Assembly: GCA_018398765.1 (NCBI GenBank)
Contig: JAHBMJ010002992.1
Span: forward strand, 39,119 to 93,976
Origin: Chromera velia
Taxonomy: Eukaryota; Sar; Chromeraceae
Length of the DNA stretch: 54,858 bases
Direction: 5' to 3'
Below the pieces are notes generated by a model. It saw only the letters and a program-made list of their open reading frames with translations. It ran no database searches and was not told where the DNA came from. Shown here in pieces: positions 35,401 to 44,705 of the stretch. Position 1 is the stretch's first letter. The number at the start of each line of letters is the position of its first letter. Position numbers and translations under genes: made by a program.

Positions 35401-37047
35401 GTTTGGCAGACTGCCTCCCTGTCATCCATTCACTTGTGTCATGTGAGAGAAGCCCTCTCGAGTTGTTCTCCTTCTCTCTCTCCCCCCCCCCCCCNNNNNN
35501 NNNNNNNNNNNNNNNNNNNNNNNNNNNNNNNNNNNNNNNNNNNNNNNNNNNNNNNNNNNNNNNNNNNNNNNNNNNNNNNNNNNNNNNNNNNNNNNNNNNN
35601 NNNNNNNNNNNNNNNNNNNNNNNNNNNNNNNNNNNNNNNNNNNNNNNNNNNNNNNNNNNNNNNNNNNNNNNNNNNNNNNNNNNNNNNNNNNNNNCCCCCC
35701 CCTCTCTCTCTGTGCAGGCGGCAGTCGATGTGGGCGCCACCGTGGTCGCGCTGTTCATCGTCCTCTGGATGATTGTGGCTGTGATCATGATGCTGAACTT
35801 TTTGATTGCGTTGATGTCCAAATCGTATGACACAGTCGAGAAGGATACCGCGGGATACATCGCACTCTTCAGACTTCGACTGTGGGCAACCGTGACTGCG
35901 CTCTCACCCGAGGTCTGCGGTTTTTTCCCTTTCCTTTCTTTTCCTTTCCTTTTCTGTTCTTGTGTTTATCCCTGGGTTTCCTTTCTGTTTATTGAAAAAA
36001 CTGAAGTGCATCGCGTGCTATTGCCGACTGACAGACAGAAAAAGTATCCATACATGGATAAATCGGAAAAGTTTACAAACTTTCAAGAAAATAACCAGAA
36101 GGAGACGAAACCAAAACTTCGTCCCTCCCTTTTTTTCTTTCCTTCATTCTTTCTTTGTTTGTTTCTTTCTTTCTTTCTTTGTTTGTTTGTTTCTTTCTTT
36201 CTTTCTTCTTTTCTGTTTTTCCTTCTTGCTCACTTTTGCTTCATTCATTTCTTCCCCGCCTGCCTCACTTTTTGCAGGTCCGCCTCCCCCCGTTCATCTC
36301 TCTTTGGTTCTTCTGGTTGACCTGGGTGAAGAGGAAGGTAAACTCGGAGAACTACGACGACTCTCCGGGATACAGAATGTTCGTCAACTGCGTCGTCATC
36401 GTCCAATTTGCCTGCTACGCTCCGTTTATGATCTTTCAAATCACCTCTCTCAGAGGCACACGAAGAAGGATTCTCTGGCTTGTCATCTGGTTCGTCACCA
36501 TCGCTCTCTACCCATTAGTGGTTTTCCTCGCTGGTGCCGCTTTCATCTGCGCACCCCAAAAGAGGCTCAAGTGGTGGAGCCAGCCAGGCCATATCAACCT
36601 GGAAATGTCGTGGTTGACCCAATCTCCAGATCTGGCGGCACGGGAAACGAACGAGAAGCACGTGAAGATTCGGACGGGGGCCTTGGAGCAGTTGAGACTG
36701 GAGGAATTGAAAACTGCTGCTGTACAGGTGGATGTAAAGAGAAAGATTACGGTGGGCTGGTCAGAGAGTCGAGAGGCGTTGAGTGGACGGGAGTGTGAGT
36801 GCGCACGTCGATGGACATTCGCTCGGTATTGTTTTCCATGCGGCTTCATCTCTTTTTTTTTTTCTCCCTCTCTTTCTTTATCACACACAAATACACATGA
36901 ACACAAATGCACGCACTTTCTTGCTCCCTCTGAACATGTGTGTCTGTGTGTTTATTGTTTGCGTCTATCTACTCGTGCACCTGTCTGCAGCGAATGTCCC
37001 TGAAACTCGACAGAATTGTCTTTGCGCTCAACAGGGAACACGACTGA
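23904..37047 (+). CDS. Ankyrin-repeat TRP-like cation channel, 16 visible exons, N-terminus not found
   Basis: Exons: 23904-24131, 24610-24918, 25489-25524, 26091-26579, 27480-27557, 28282-28433, 28857-29058, 30198-30281, 31280-31387, 32022-32120, 32691-32789, 33327-33419, 33935-35167, 35718-35912, 36278-36727, 36991-37047; phase-consistent, about 1303 residues. Residues 1-430 are Ser/Pro/Glu-rich and probably disordered. Five ankyrin units follow, one per exon ([64 protein letters not shown]), plus a degenerate [10 protein letters not shown]. The 33935 exon carries five hydrophobic helices and a pore-like segment ([17 protein letters not shown]). Exon 35718 is the S6-like helix ending [14 protein letters not shown], as in TRP channels. 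Exon 36278 adds two more hydrophobic segments before a cytosolic tail. It is probably a plasma-membrane or endomembrane cation channel; ligand unknown. The acceptor at 33934 is weak, with 33956 via a mini-exon at 33801 as the alternative. Linking the Ser-rich exons to the ankyrin exons rests on phase alone. Confidence 0.72.
26917..27380. repeat. 31-bp minisatellite, about 15 copies, in a channel intron
   Basis: A 31-bp unit containing TTCAATCGTCTTCTGGCTG followed by TGTGTATGTT-type variants repeats about 15 times with few substitutions. Because 31 is not a multiple of three, the three reading phases follow one another and every plus-strand frame stays largely open. It lies between the donor at 26580 and the exon at 27480 and carries no splice-site pairs of its own, so it is read as intronic. 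Confidence 0.9.
27600..28160. repeat. Compound (AC)n/(AG)n/(ACAGAC)n microsatellite
   Basis: More than 500 bp of purine/AC repeat on the plus strand: AC runs, an AG run near 27675-27704, ACAGAC hexamers and CACAGA units, then AC again to about 28110. It lies in the intron between channel exons 27480-27557 and 28282-28433. Confidence 0.95.
29505..29800. repeat. (CTT)n, (TC)n and (TG)n tracts in a channel intron
   Basis: TTC trinucleotide run at about 29507-29535, TC run at about 29725-29750 and TG run at about 29751-29785, all in the intron between exons ending 29058 and starting 30198. Confidence 0.85.
32150..32455. repeat. (TA)n-(GA)n compound microsatellite with duplicated GCGCACGA spacer
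   Basis: A short TG/TA run is followed by AG/ACAG repeats in which the spacer AGCGCACGAGAGAG recurs four times, suggesting slippage of a 60-75 bp higher-order unit. It starts about 30 bp after the donor at 32121 and fills the middle of an intron between two ankyrin exons. Confidence 0.9.
32895..33012. repeat. (TCTG)n/(TTTG)n microsatellite
   Basis: TGTC/TGTT tetranucleotide repeat within the intron after the fourth ankyrin exon. Confidence 0.85.
33262..33326. repeat. (CTGC)n tract that ends in a splice acceptor
   Basis: CTGC units run, with GCTTGTCTG-type interruptions, directly into CTGCAG at the 3' end of the intron; the exon starts at 33327. The repeat therefore includes the 3' splice site. 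Confidence 0.8.
33384..33612 (+). repeat. Tandem copies of an exon 3' end plus donor, separated by hairpins
   Basis: The last 36 bp of the fifth ankyrin exon, its donor (AAG|gtctgtctg) and 13 bp of intron (33384-33432) are repeated exactly at 33484-33532. A third, truncated copy starts at 33592 and diverges after CAACGGGGCAG. Hairpins occupy 33433-33482 (17-bp perfect arms, TGCATTTTCTTTCATAC and complement) and 33533-33590 (22-bp arms). Only the first copy is attached to the rest of the exon; the others are taken as intronic. The hairpin core recurs at 49682-49866. Confidence 0.9.
35495..35694. other. Assembly gap (200 N) flanked by poly-C on both sides
   Basis: A run of 13 C precedes and 8 C follow the N run. 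It lies in the channel intron between the pore exon and the S6 exon. The two flanking exons join in phase 0 with a complete pore, so no missing exon is required. Confidence 0.98.
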
Positions 37048-38685
37048 GTGACTTCAATGTGTTTCTACGCGCGACAAATTTGTCTTCGTCGCCACCCCCC
37101 TTCCCAGCTATCCCCCTCCTTCCACACGCGAACTCATCATCGGCGCTCCCTCAGAGCAGAGTGATGTGATGGCGTGCAGGGACGCCGGCGGACTCCAATC
37201 ACGAGACGGAGACGAGACGAAAAGGACAACTAGGCTTGCTGCCTTCTGCTTCAAGCGGTCGACCCCACGCCGCCCCTGTCAGGCAGGAATTGGAATCTCC
37301 CCCACCCGCCACACAATCAATTCTTTGAGCGAGGCGCTTCCGAAGATTCCAAAGGACGGGCCGCCGGGCAGTCCGGAAGGAGAAATTTGACAATGAGAAT
37401 GAAAATGAAAAAGAGGCAATTCACTGATTTTAGACTTTGATCCCCAGCACTCAATGTGCTGGTAGAACGGGCCACCGTACGTTGACTTTTGACGCCGCCC
37501 CTCAAAGCAATTTGTATCGCGGCATGAAAAGGTGCAAATTGGGTTTACTGAGGTGTGGTCCCGATTGAGATCGACCTCTCACTTTTGGAATTGGGCCAGA
37601 AGGGGAGGGCAGACTCGGTTTCGCCTGGGGAGAAAGTTCGACTCCCAGATATGACGCCAAATCGATCGTGACTTTGCTGCAACACTGGATGGAGGCCTGG
37701 CTATGGAGAAGAGACACGTTAGCAACCAACTGTCTATGGCCACAATGTACAGAAGACACTTTAAAAATGGAACTTTTCCTATAGAAAATATACCAGAAAG
37801 TCATGTGGCATTTTAATAAATTAAACCCATATGTAAGTTAATTTGCATATTACGTTTCTACGGGCACTCATAAAACATTATTTTCAAGTGATATAATTTG
37901 CGGCGCGCTTTAAAATTTAAAAAAATGATCTGAAAAAGAAGTTTTAAAAAATAATGTATTACTGTCAAATTCATCTGAAAGCAAAATATGAAAAGTTGAG
38001 AATTGATTTATAATTAAAGACACAAGTATCAGATAGCTAGACATTTTTCTGGGCTAAGCCGATCACATACAATGATCTCAAAATTTGTGAGATACCGAAA
38101 TAAAAGAACCCTTTTAGAAGTATTGAACCCTTTTAGAAGTATTTCTCTGCACTTTCCTTTGTTTTTTGTATTTTCTTTCTTGCAGCATGCAGGAAGCCAA
38201 CCGTAAATCGCATATTTTTCCGGGCGCTTGGACGCGTGCCGCGTGCGCACGCCAGATTTTCAGCGTGAACGAACGGTTTAACCTCGCAAGCTGCGCTTCG
38301 CCTCGCATGGCTATGCACGATGCGTCTGTCCGGCCGAGGCCGCGAACGTCGCGCGAGCGCATGCATGCGTGCAGTAGCATTATTGTATCATTAATTGTTC
38401 TCCATGTTTGACAATCTTTTCAGCAATTCAGGTATGGTATTCTGATGATGCTCTGCGATTGCTTTGCGCACACTGAATTATCAACCTGACTCCTCAAGAG
38501 AAGACACAGGAGGGATTGCGTGCGGCCATGAAGTCGGTGGAAAGAGGGGCGGATGAGGTTGACTGACCTTTTTTCTTTAAATTTATATCGGATTTCGACA
38601 ACGCGCAGTCGGTGAGATTCCTCATGGGCGTCTGGCCGACTTTGAAAGACTTTGCGTGGCATAATCTCTGGGAGAAGGGTCCCAG
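37048..38685. other. Intergenic: channel 3' flank and upstream region of the next gene
   Basis: The first 700 bp have ordinary composition without a supported exon. About 37740-38110 is AT-rich, ending in a perfect 19-bp tandem duplication (GAACCCTTTTAGAAGTATT at 38106-38124 and 38125-38143). About 38200-38375 is CpG-rich with GCATGCATGC, resembling the promoter region at 6200-6440. Just before the next ATG an alternative frame (MGVWPTLKDFAWHNLWEKG, from about 38620) is open up to a possible CAG|gta donor at 38692; it could be an upstream exon in another frame. Confidence 0.4.
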
Positions 38686-39729
38686 ATGGCAGGTAGTATC
38701 ACTTTTTGCCTTGAACTGATCGGTTTCACTGTTGTTACGACTGTCCTCGAAACCTTGCGCAATGCCAAGATTCTTGCAGCGGGTGTTCCCCCCCATCCGC
38801 CGGACGTGGAACTTCGAAAACGCGCGTTCGGGGTCACTGCCCCCGTCACATGTGTGTCCCACTGGGTTTTCGAGTTTTTTTTGCCCCTTGAGTCTTTCTC
38901 AGCAGTGAAGGGAGTTGTGGGAGGCATCTGTCTAGCCTCCGGGACTACTTGGGGCATTGTGACTTTCCTCGATCCCGATTTCGAGACATTGATCGAGCAG
39001 ATTATTGCGGTTGTGCTCGTGGTGGTCTCTCATGTGTTCTCCATCTCGTGGATCAGGGGAGCTTTGCAGCACCGCATGAATGAGAGACTGAGGGAGGAAC
39101 ATGCGAACGGAATATTTCGATCCGATGAGTCTCGTGGAGGTGACACAGAACAGACGGAGGCGGGGATTGGGCAAAGGAGGTGCACTTGACCCTTTGTGGA
39201 GCGAGTCCAATCTAAGGTGTTGGATGTCGTTTCGCTTCCTCGTGCGAAGTCTGCTCTTCAGTGCACGCTGATCATTTTCTTCAAGCTGATCACAACCTAC
39301 CTAGACTTTACCACAGACATAGCGACGGGGGTTTTCTTCCTCAGGGCTCCGCAGAGTTCTCTCTCTCGGGACGTGCAAGTCAGTACACAAGGGGAAGCGG
39401 CAAGGCGGGGAACTTCAATTCTGCATGTCATCGGGTAGTCAGTGGGTGTGAGGAGGTGAGTAAGTGAGTGAGAAACCGGGGGAGTGAGTGAGTACATGAG
39501 TGAGGGATGGCGGAAAGAAGAGTTAGCGACTGAGGGAGAGGGCCGAAGAGTGAGAGTGAGTGAGTGAGTGAGTGAGTGAGTGAGTGACCAGAAAGGAAGT
39601 GAGCACGTATGGGGGGGAGAGAGTTGCGACTGCTCTAGCTAACTAGAAATTGAGTGAGCCAGTGGCTGGAAGCTTGAGTAGTTGCCCGACTCATTTTGTG
39701 TGGGTATCGACTAGACGCTTACACGACAT

Positions 39730-39767
<38 letters not shown>

Positions 39768-39777
39768 CAGTCTGTGT

Positions 39778-39826
<49 letters not shown>

Positions 39827-39979
39827 CAGAGACAGAGAGACACACAGACAGACAGACAGACACACAGACAGACAGATAGACAGACAGACAGACACACAGA
39901 CACACAGACACACAGACAGACAGACACACAGACAAACAGACACACAGACACACAGACACACAGACAGACACACAGACAC

Positions 39980-40014
<35 letters not shown>

Positions 40015-40055
40015 CACAGACACACAGACACACAGACACACAGACAGACAGACTC

Positions 40056-40089
<34 letters not shown>

Positions 40090-40091
40090 TC

Positions 40092-40122
<31 letters not shown>

Positions 40123-40203
40123 CACAGACACACAGACAGACAGACAGACTCACAGACAGACAGACAGACAGACAGACACACAGACACACAGACACACAGA
40201 CTC

Positions 40204-40234
<31 letters not shown>

Positions 40235-40283
40235 CACAGACACACAGACAGACAGACACACAGACAAACAGACACACAGACAC

Positions 40284-40314
<31 letters not shown>

Positions 40315-40567
40315 CACAGACACACAGACAGACAGACAGACAGACACACAGACACACAGACACACAGACACACAGACAGACAGACACACAGACAAACAGA
40401 CACACAGACACACAGACACACAGACAGACAGACAGACAGACTCACAGACAGACAGACAGACAGACAGACACACAGACACACAGACAGACAGACTCACAGA
40501 CAGACAGACAGACAGACAGACACACAGACACACAGACACACAGACAGACAGACAGACAGACAGACTC

Positions 40568-40648
<81 letters not shown>

Positions 40649-41534
40649 AAGATAGAACGTCTGCGCGTGTATGTGTTTGTTTCTTTGTGCATGTCTTTTT
40701 GTGTTGCAGAAGAGTGCGGCGATCACTCTGATTGCCTTTGGAGGCATAGATTTTCTGCCCTGCTTGTGGATGTACAGTCTTCCCGTCTTAACTCCGAAGA
40801 TGAGCCTCTGGGTTTACGGACTCCAACTGTGCTGTGAGGTCCCCATCTTCGTTACTCTCCTTCTGTTGTCAGTCGGTGTGTCCCAGTCCTTCAGGGCCCA
40901 TTCCCCAGCCCTTGTTGCTCTGGAGCTCTTCACGATGCTCACTGCCTTTGTCGGTCTTCTGGTCACTGTAGGTTCTCTTCTGGTGCACAAGGCAGACCAG
41001 AAGTTGGTGTACGTTCTCCGCCGGAGCTCCCTTCAGTTGTTGAGGCTGTCAAGAAACTTGACTCGGAGATTGACTGCCTCTGGCAAGGGCGGCACTGTAG
41101 AGAAGGCACCTCCCGTTGTTTGTAAAGAAGGAATGGACCAAGAAGGGGGGTCGTGTGGTCTAGAGGGGGGACGGGCGGACGGTTTTGAGGGAGGAGAAGG
41201 CCACGACAACAACAAAGAAGTAGACAGCGCTGATTTGGGTGAAGCCGCTGCGGCCGAGCAGACTCAGGCAGCACTTCATGGAGACGGAGAGCCGTTGCCC
41301 AGAAATAGAACTCTCAATCCTCCACTGGTAGTGTGCACAGCCGCGGGAGCACAAGCGGAGACCCAGCATGACACCGTCAGGGCAGAAGTGCCACACCTTC
41401 GCAACCCTGTCGTTGTTCCCCCACAACCTGCAGCTGATGTCGAGGAATGTGGGTCCGATTTCATTCCTTCTGAATTGGAAAGCGGCCCGAAAAGACCTTC
41501 GGTGCCACTGAGGTTTTTTCCAGGTGTCAGATAG
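38686..41534 (+). CDS. Unidentified polytopic membrane protein, about 8 hydrophobic segments
   Basis: Proposed exons: 38686-39139, 39206-39378, 40710-41534, about 483 aa. The ATG follows an in-frame stop at 38662-38664. Hydrophobic segments include [120 protein letters not shown] and [20 protein letters not shown] hydrophilic tail of roughly 170 residues rich in Gly, Glu and Ala follows. [14 protein letters not shown] in the fifth segment is vaguely like the LDxxTD motifs of some multi-pass scramblase-type families, but I do not claim a family. An in-frame TGA at 39187-39189 splits the first open frame; a 66-bp intron (39140-39205, gtgaca...gcgag) would remove it in phase 1 but has a poor acceptor. 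Intron 2 holds about 900 bp of microsatellite. Confidence 0.6.
39461..39595. repeat. (GAGT)n tetranucleotide repeat
   Basis: GTGA/GAGT units recur through the first part of the intron downstream of the donor at 39379; the densest run is at about 39550-39585. Confidence 0.8.
39731..40650. repeat. Giant compound microsatellite (GT)n-(AC)n-(AG)n-(ACAG)n
   Basis: About 900 bp: TG to 39765, AC to 39793, AG to 39840, then almost pure CAGACA/CACAGA repeat to 40600, and AG to 40650, about 60 bp before the acceptor of the membrane-protein exon at 40710. All frames are open on both strands because the repeat has no stops; none is coding. Confidence 0.97.
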
Positions 41535-41644
41535 GAAAAATATGCGTACTACTAAAACGCACTAAGTAATAATACTGTGTCTTAACAGCTATACTCTAGG
41601 CAATACTTAAAAAATAAAGCTTTTCACTACCCTATAAAAGTGTA

Positions 41645-41704
41645 CCCAAAAAGTGTACACTAAAAATTGACATCGATGTCAATTTTTGGTACACTTTCAA
41701 AAAT
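41645..41704. repeat. Perfect 26-bp palindrome inside a longer imperfect inverted repeat
   Basis: 41662-41687 reads the same on both strands (half-site AAAAATTGACATC). Symmetry continues outward as AAGTGTAC(AC) on the left and GGTACACTTT on the right with one or two indels, for roughly 48 bp in total. It could fold into a stem in a transcript or be the centre of a foldback element. Confidence 0.85.
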
Positions 41705-42007
41705 TCACATCGAATTTGACACATTGGTTTTTAAAAACTATAAAAAGTTAGAAGTTCAAACTGACAACGCTTAACACTCAACTATAGATCTCTTAGTACC
41801 ATGCTTGGTATGACCTTCTAACTCTTTACAGTTCTTGAGGGAAAAAAATATATCATAGTCTAGGACCTATATTGGAAAATTTGGAATAGTACTAGTAGTA
41901 ACGTCAGCGAGGGACAATCACAAAAAAAATGTTTTCCCCACACTCTCCTATCCCCTCCCCATAATATCCTAGATAATATCACAATCATCCTAATAAGGAA
42001 GTCTGCC

Positions 42008-42120
42008 TCCGAGCTAGGCTTCGCACTAAAAAATTCAAAAAAAAAAAAAAAGAAGTCTTATTTTTTTTTTTTTTAGAATTTTACAAAACTGAAAAGGACC
42101 TCAATCTGTTAATTTCAGTC
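42008..42120. repeat. Dispersed AT-rich repeat, copy 1
   Basis: Contains, in order, CTCCGAGCTAGGCTTCGCAC, A-run, T-run with TTTAGAATTTTA, and AAAGGACCTCAATC. The same words appear in reverse complement, in the same relative order, at 43335-43465, so the two are inverted copies of one family. The A- and T-runs can pair, giving an internal hairpin. Confidence 0.6.
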
Positions 42121-42309
42121 TTTAGAGATCATCAATTTAAAAAAAGAGAATGTGTTAAGATGTTTCTAGAATATAGATTTTTTTAAAATATCTGTGTATA
42201 CACTTCAATCTAAACAGAGAAGAGCCATGCAACAGAGAAGAGAAAGAAGAAGAAGAAGAAGAAGAAGAAGAAAAAGGCAAAGGGGGAGCAAGCTGGTCGT
42301 GAGAATTCT

Positions 42310-42759
42310 ATGGTTTTCTTGTGCAACCAGCTTATGAAGCCAGCTTTTGAAGGAGAAGACATTTCTTCTTTCAACCCAATAAGAGACAGCTCTTCTCTTT
42401 CCCCACTTCTCGTGCAAGAGACGGCAGTTGCCATGCTGGACTATCTGGCAAATCACCACAGCTGCACGGCTCGTGCAAGCGTCGGGCCAGGAGGATGAAT
42501 GACTCGTCTGATTGTCGAAGGTGGAGATGGAACTCCCAAGTTATGGGAGAGCACGGTCTTCCGAGTACATCAAGAGATCTGCGACTCAGACTACAAGTAC
42601 CTTGTGAGATGGCCGCAGGGTCGATTGGGCTTTTGGTGTTTGTATGTATGTTTGGGTGTATGTATGACGATCTCTTGCATGAATATGGGCTGCTGGGAGC
42701 ACGGCTCCACTCTAGCAAAGCCAACTTCATTCAAAAAAAAAATTTATGTACTTGATTGA
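42310..42759 (+). other. Two consecutive open frames in one phase separated by a single TGA
   Basis: 42310-42498 (62 codons, GTAGTG-free, includes KPAFEGEDISSFNPIRDSSS) ends in TGA at 42496. The same frame then continues immediately with ATG for 86 codons (MTRLIVEGGDGTPKLWES, then WPQGRLGFWCLYVCLGV). Composition is less AT-rich than the flanks. No family is recognised and no splice partners are clear. It could be a small gene, a decayed insertion, or chance. Confidence 0.2.
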
Positions 42760-43334
42760 CCAGGTGTTTGTCTTTATTAAATTTTCTTCTCTCTTTACTC
42801 CTTCCTCATAAAAACTAGTTGATCATACTGCAAGCATAAACTTGAACCTTTGTGGTTCCCCCTTCTCTTGGTAACTGAATTATGGTATTGATTGCTTCGA
42901 TCGAGTTGCCACTTTGCCTTCGGGCGGCGTAAGCCAGTGTAGATCTTCAAAAGAGTCTGTTATTAACCCTAGCATTAACCCTGTATCTTCTCTCATCACC
43001 TCTCATTCATCCTTGCTTTTACTCTCTTTTCGGATTGATTCAGAATTCAATGTATGAATGTAGTGTGCGAGTGTACCGAGCGCTTATGTCTCCATACGCC
43101 TCCGCAGATGTGGTGTGCCTTGAGGCGAATCGATCCGATTAGCATGCAGGCTTCCTCATCCCCCCCCCCATGAAAGTGTGTTCTGGGTTATCCTCAAAGC
43201 GTTTTTAGTGGCGTGGGATCTGGCGTCACTAGATCTAGGATTTAACCCTCAATCATCAAACTCCGTTTTACTTCATTTCACTTTTTTTTAGTTTTTTATT
43301 CGGTGTTCCTGTTGTCAGACTATTAATTTTGTTC

Positions 43335-43465
43335 TGAAATTCTAAAATTCTAAAAAACAAAAAAATGAGGTCCTTGATTTTTTTTTATTAGAATTTTATA
43401 GTGCGGAGACCCTAGGCTTAACCATAATTAAGTAAGTAAAGTAAAAGTGCGAAGCCTAGCCTCCG
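43335..43465. repeat. Dispersed AT-rich repeat, copy 2 (inverted relative to copy 1)
   Basis: Contains AATTCTAAAAAACAAAAAAA, TGAGGTCCTTG, T-run with ATTAGAATTTTATAGTGCGG, CCCTAGGCTTAACC, and GTGCGAAGCCTAGCCTCCGAG. The end word is the reverse complement of the start of copy 1. Two partial CTAGGCTT/AAGCCTAG ends face each other here, which may mean a nested or rearranged copy. Confidence 0.55.
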
Positions 43466-43948
43466 AGTCTAAGCGCGGGGGCACCTAGGGGGGCATACGT
43501 GTATGTAGGCGTTGTATGCCAGTGGTTTTTTAAATATATTTGGCAACACCTTGACATAATGGGAAGGCCTAGTGCGGAACCAATCAATCAATCGATCAAT
43601 ATTTGATTAAAATTTCATACAAATTTATAGTATAATTTTATAGTGAGTTGGTCTTTTACGTACCTTCCATGCTCTAGGCTCTTTCACGATTTGCCTCCGG
43701 ATAGGTATAGATACATAAAGATAGGTGCCAGTGGGTCTATACAGACCTAGATATAGACTCATTATATATATATATATATAATATAAATATATATATAAAT
43801 AACTTTGAGCGCATGAGTCTTTTTCTCCCTTGAACTTCTTGTTGTATTCTCTCCAAAGTCGTCCAGACACTGAGCCTGTGAGAGCTAGGAAGTGCAGCGG
43901 GGGGAAAGAAGTTCGAGAACAGAACAAGATACAGAAAGGAAATTCACA

Positions 43949-44705
43949 ATGGACAGCAGAGCAGTCGATGCAGATCTCGAGATTGAGGGGACCAGTCAGG
44001 TACAGGCTGTACACGTGAATGCAAGCTCTTCATACTGTTTCTGATGGACTTGATTCCCTTTCTCAAGCACGCACAAGACAAACAAAGAAAGACAGTCAGA
44101 CAGGCAGAGAGAGAGGGGGGGAGAGAGAGAGATGGAGAGACAGACAAGAGAGACGGACAGAAAGGGGGCAATGCAACGACAGAAAGCAATGAGCGGAGCA
44201 AGGACCCCTGCAATGCAAAGAGGATCTTTTACGGAGACAGGCCTACGGACAGACCGACACATCAATGGACAGAGAGATGAAGGATAATGACAACGAAAGA
44301 ATGAATCGCTTCATTCCTGTGAACGAAAAAAGAGATTGATCCACAAAGTGCACAAAAAGAACGAACAAAGAGATAATAATAGAAGCGCACATTCGTTCGT
44401 GCAGTCATTGTCTTTGTCACCCAGTCGATTCCGAATTTCTTTCTTTCTTTCTTTCCGTCTTTCTTTCTTCCTTCCTTCCTTCCTTCTTTTCTTTCTTTCT
44501 TTCTGTTTTTGTCAGGTGGGGGGCATCATTTGCATCCCTTCCTTCGATCCTTCAACTCATCCATCTGTTCATTCTCTCCTTCATTCATTCATTGGACCTT
44601 CTTTCGTTCGAATCCGCCTCAGTCCAATTTTGCGACCCTTTTCCAGGCTCTTCATGTCATTCCTGGTCTCAAGGAGAAACAGAAGGAAAGAAACAAGTTT
44701 TCCGG
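43949..44705 (+). CDS. Start of an unidentified gene, two probable exons
   Basis: Exon 43949-43999 begins with ATG in a good context (ATTCACAATGG), encodes MDSRAVDADLEIEGTSQ and ends CAG|gtacag in phase 0. A matching exon at 44647-44705 follows a TTTTCCAG acceptor and encodes ALHVIPGLKEKQKERNKFSG, ending in phase 2 at GG|gtaaac. No third exon fits cleanly: the CCCCTCAG acceptor at 44831 gives a phase-2 continuation of about 37 residues to a stop, but that sequence is pyrimidine-rich and unconvincing. Family unknown. The 44000-44646 intron holds purine repeats and TTTC/CATT repeats. Confidence 0.35.

Larger units (their letters stand above)
41535..42200. other. AT-rich intergenic island with palindrome
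   Basis: Directly downstream of the membrane-protein stop. It contains the perfect palindrome at 41662-41687, TA-rich words, A/T homopolymers, and one member of a dispersed repeat family at 42008-42120. No open frame of note. Confidence 0.6.

Noticed and set aside
39650-40837. 395-codon plus-strand frame and antisense Cys/Val/Ser frames
   Set aside because: Repeat translation through a microsatellite; only the part from 40710, in a different frame, is coding.
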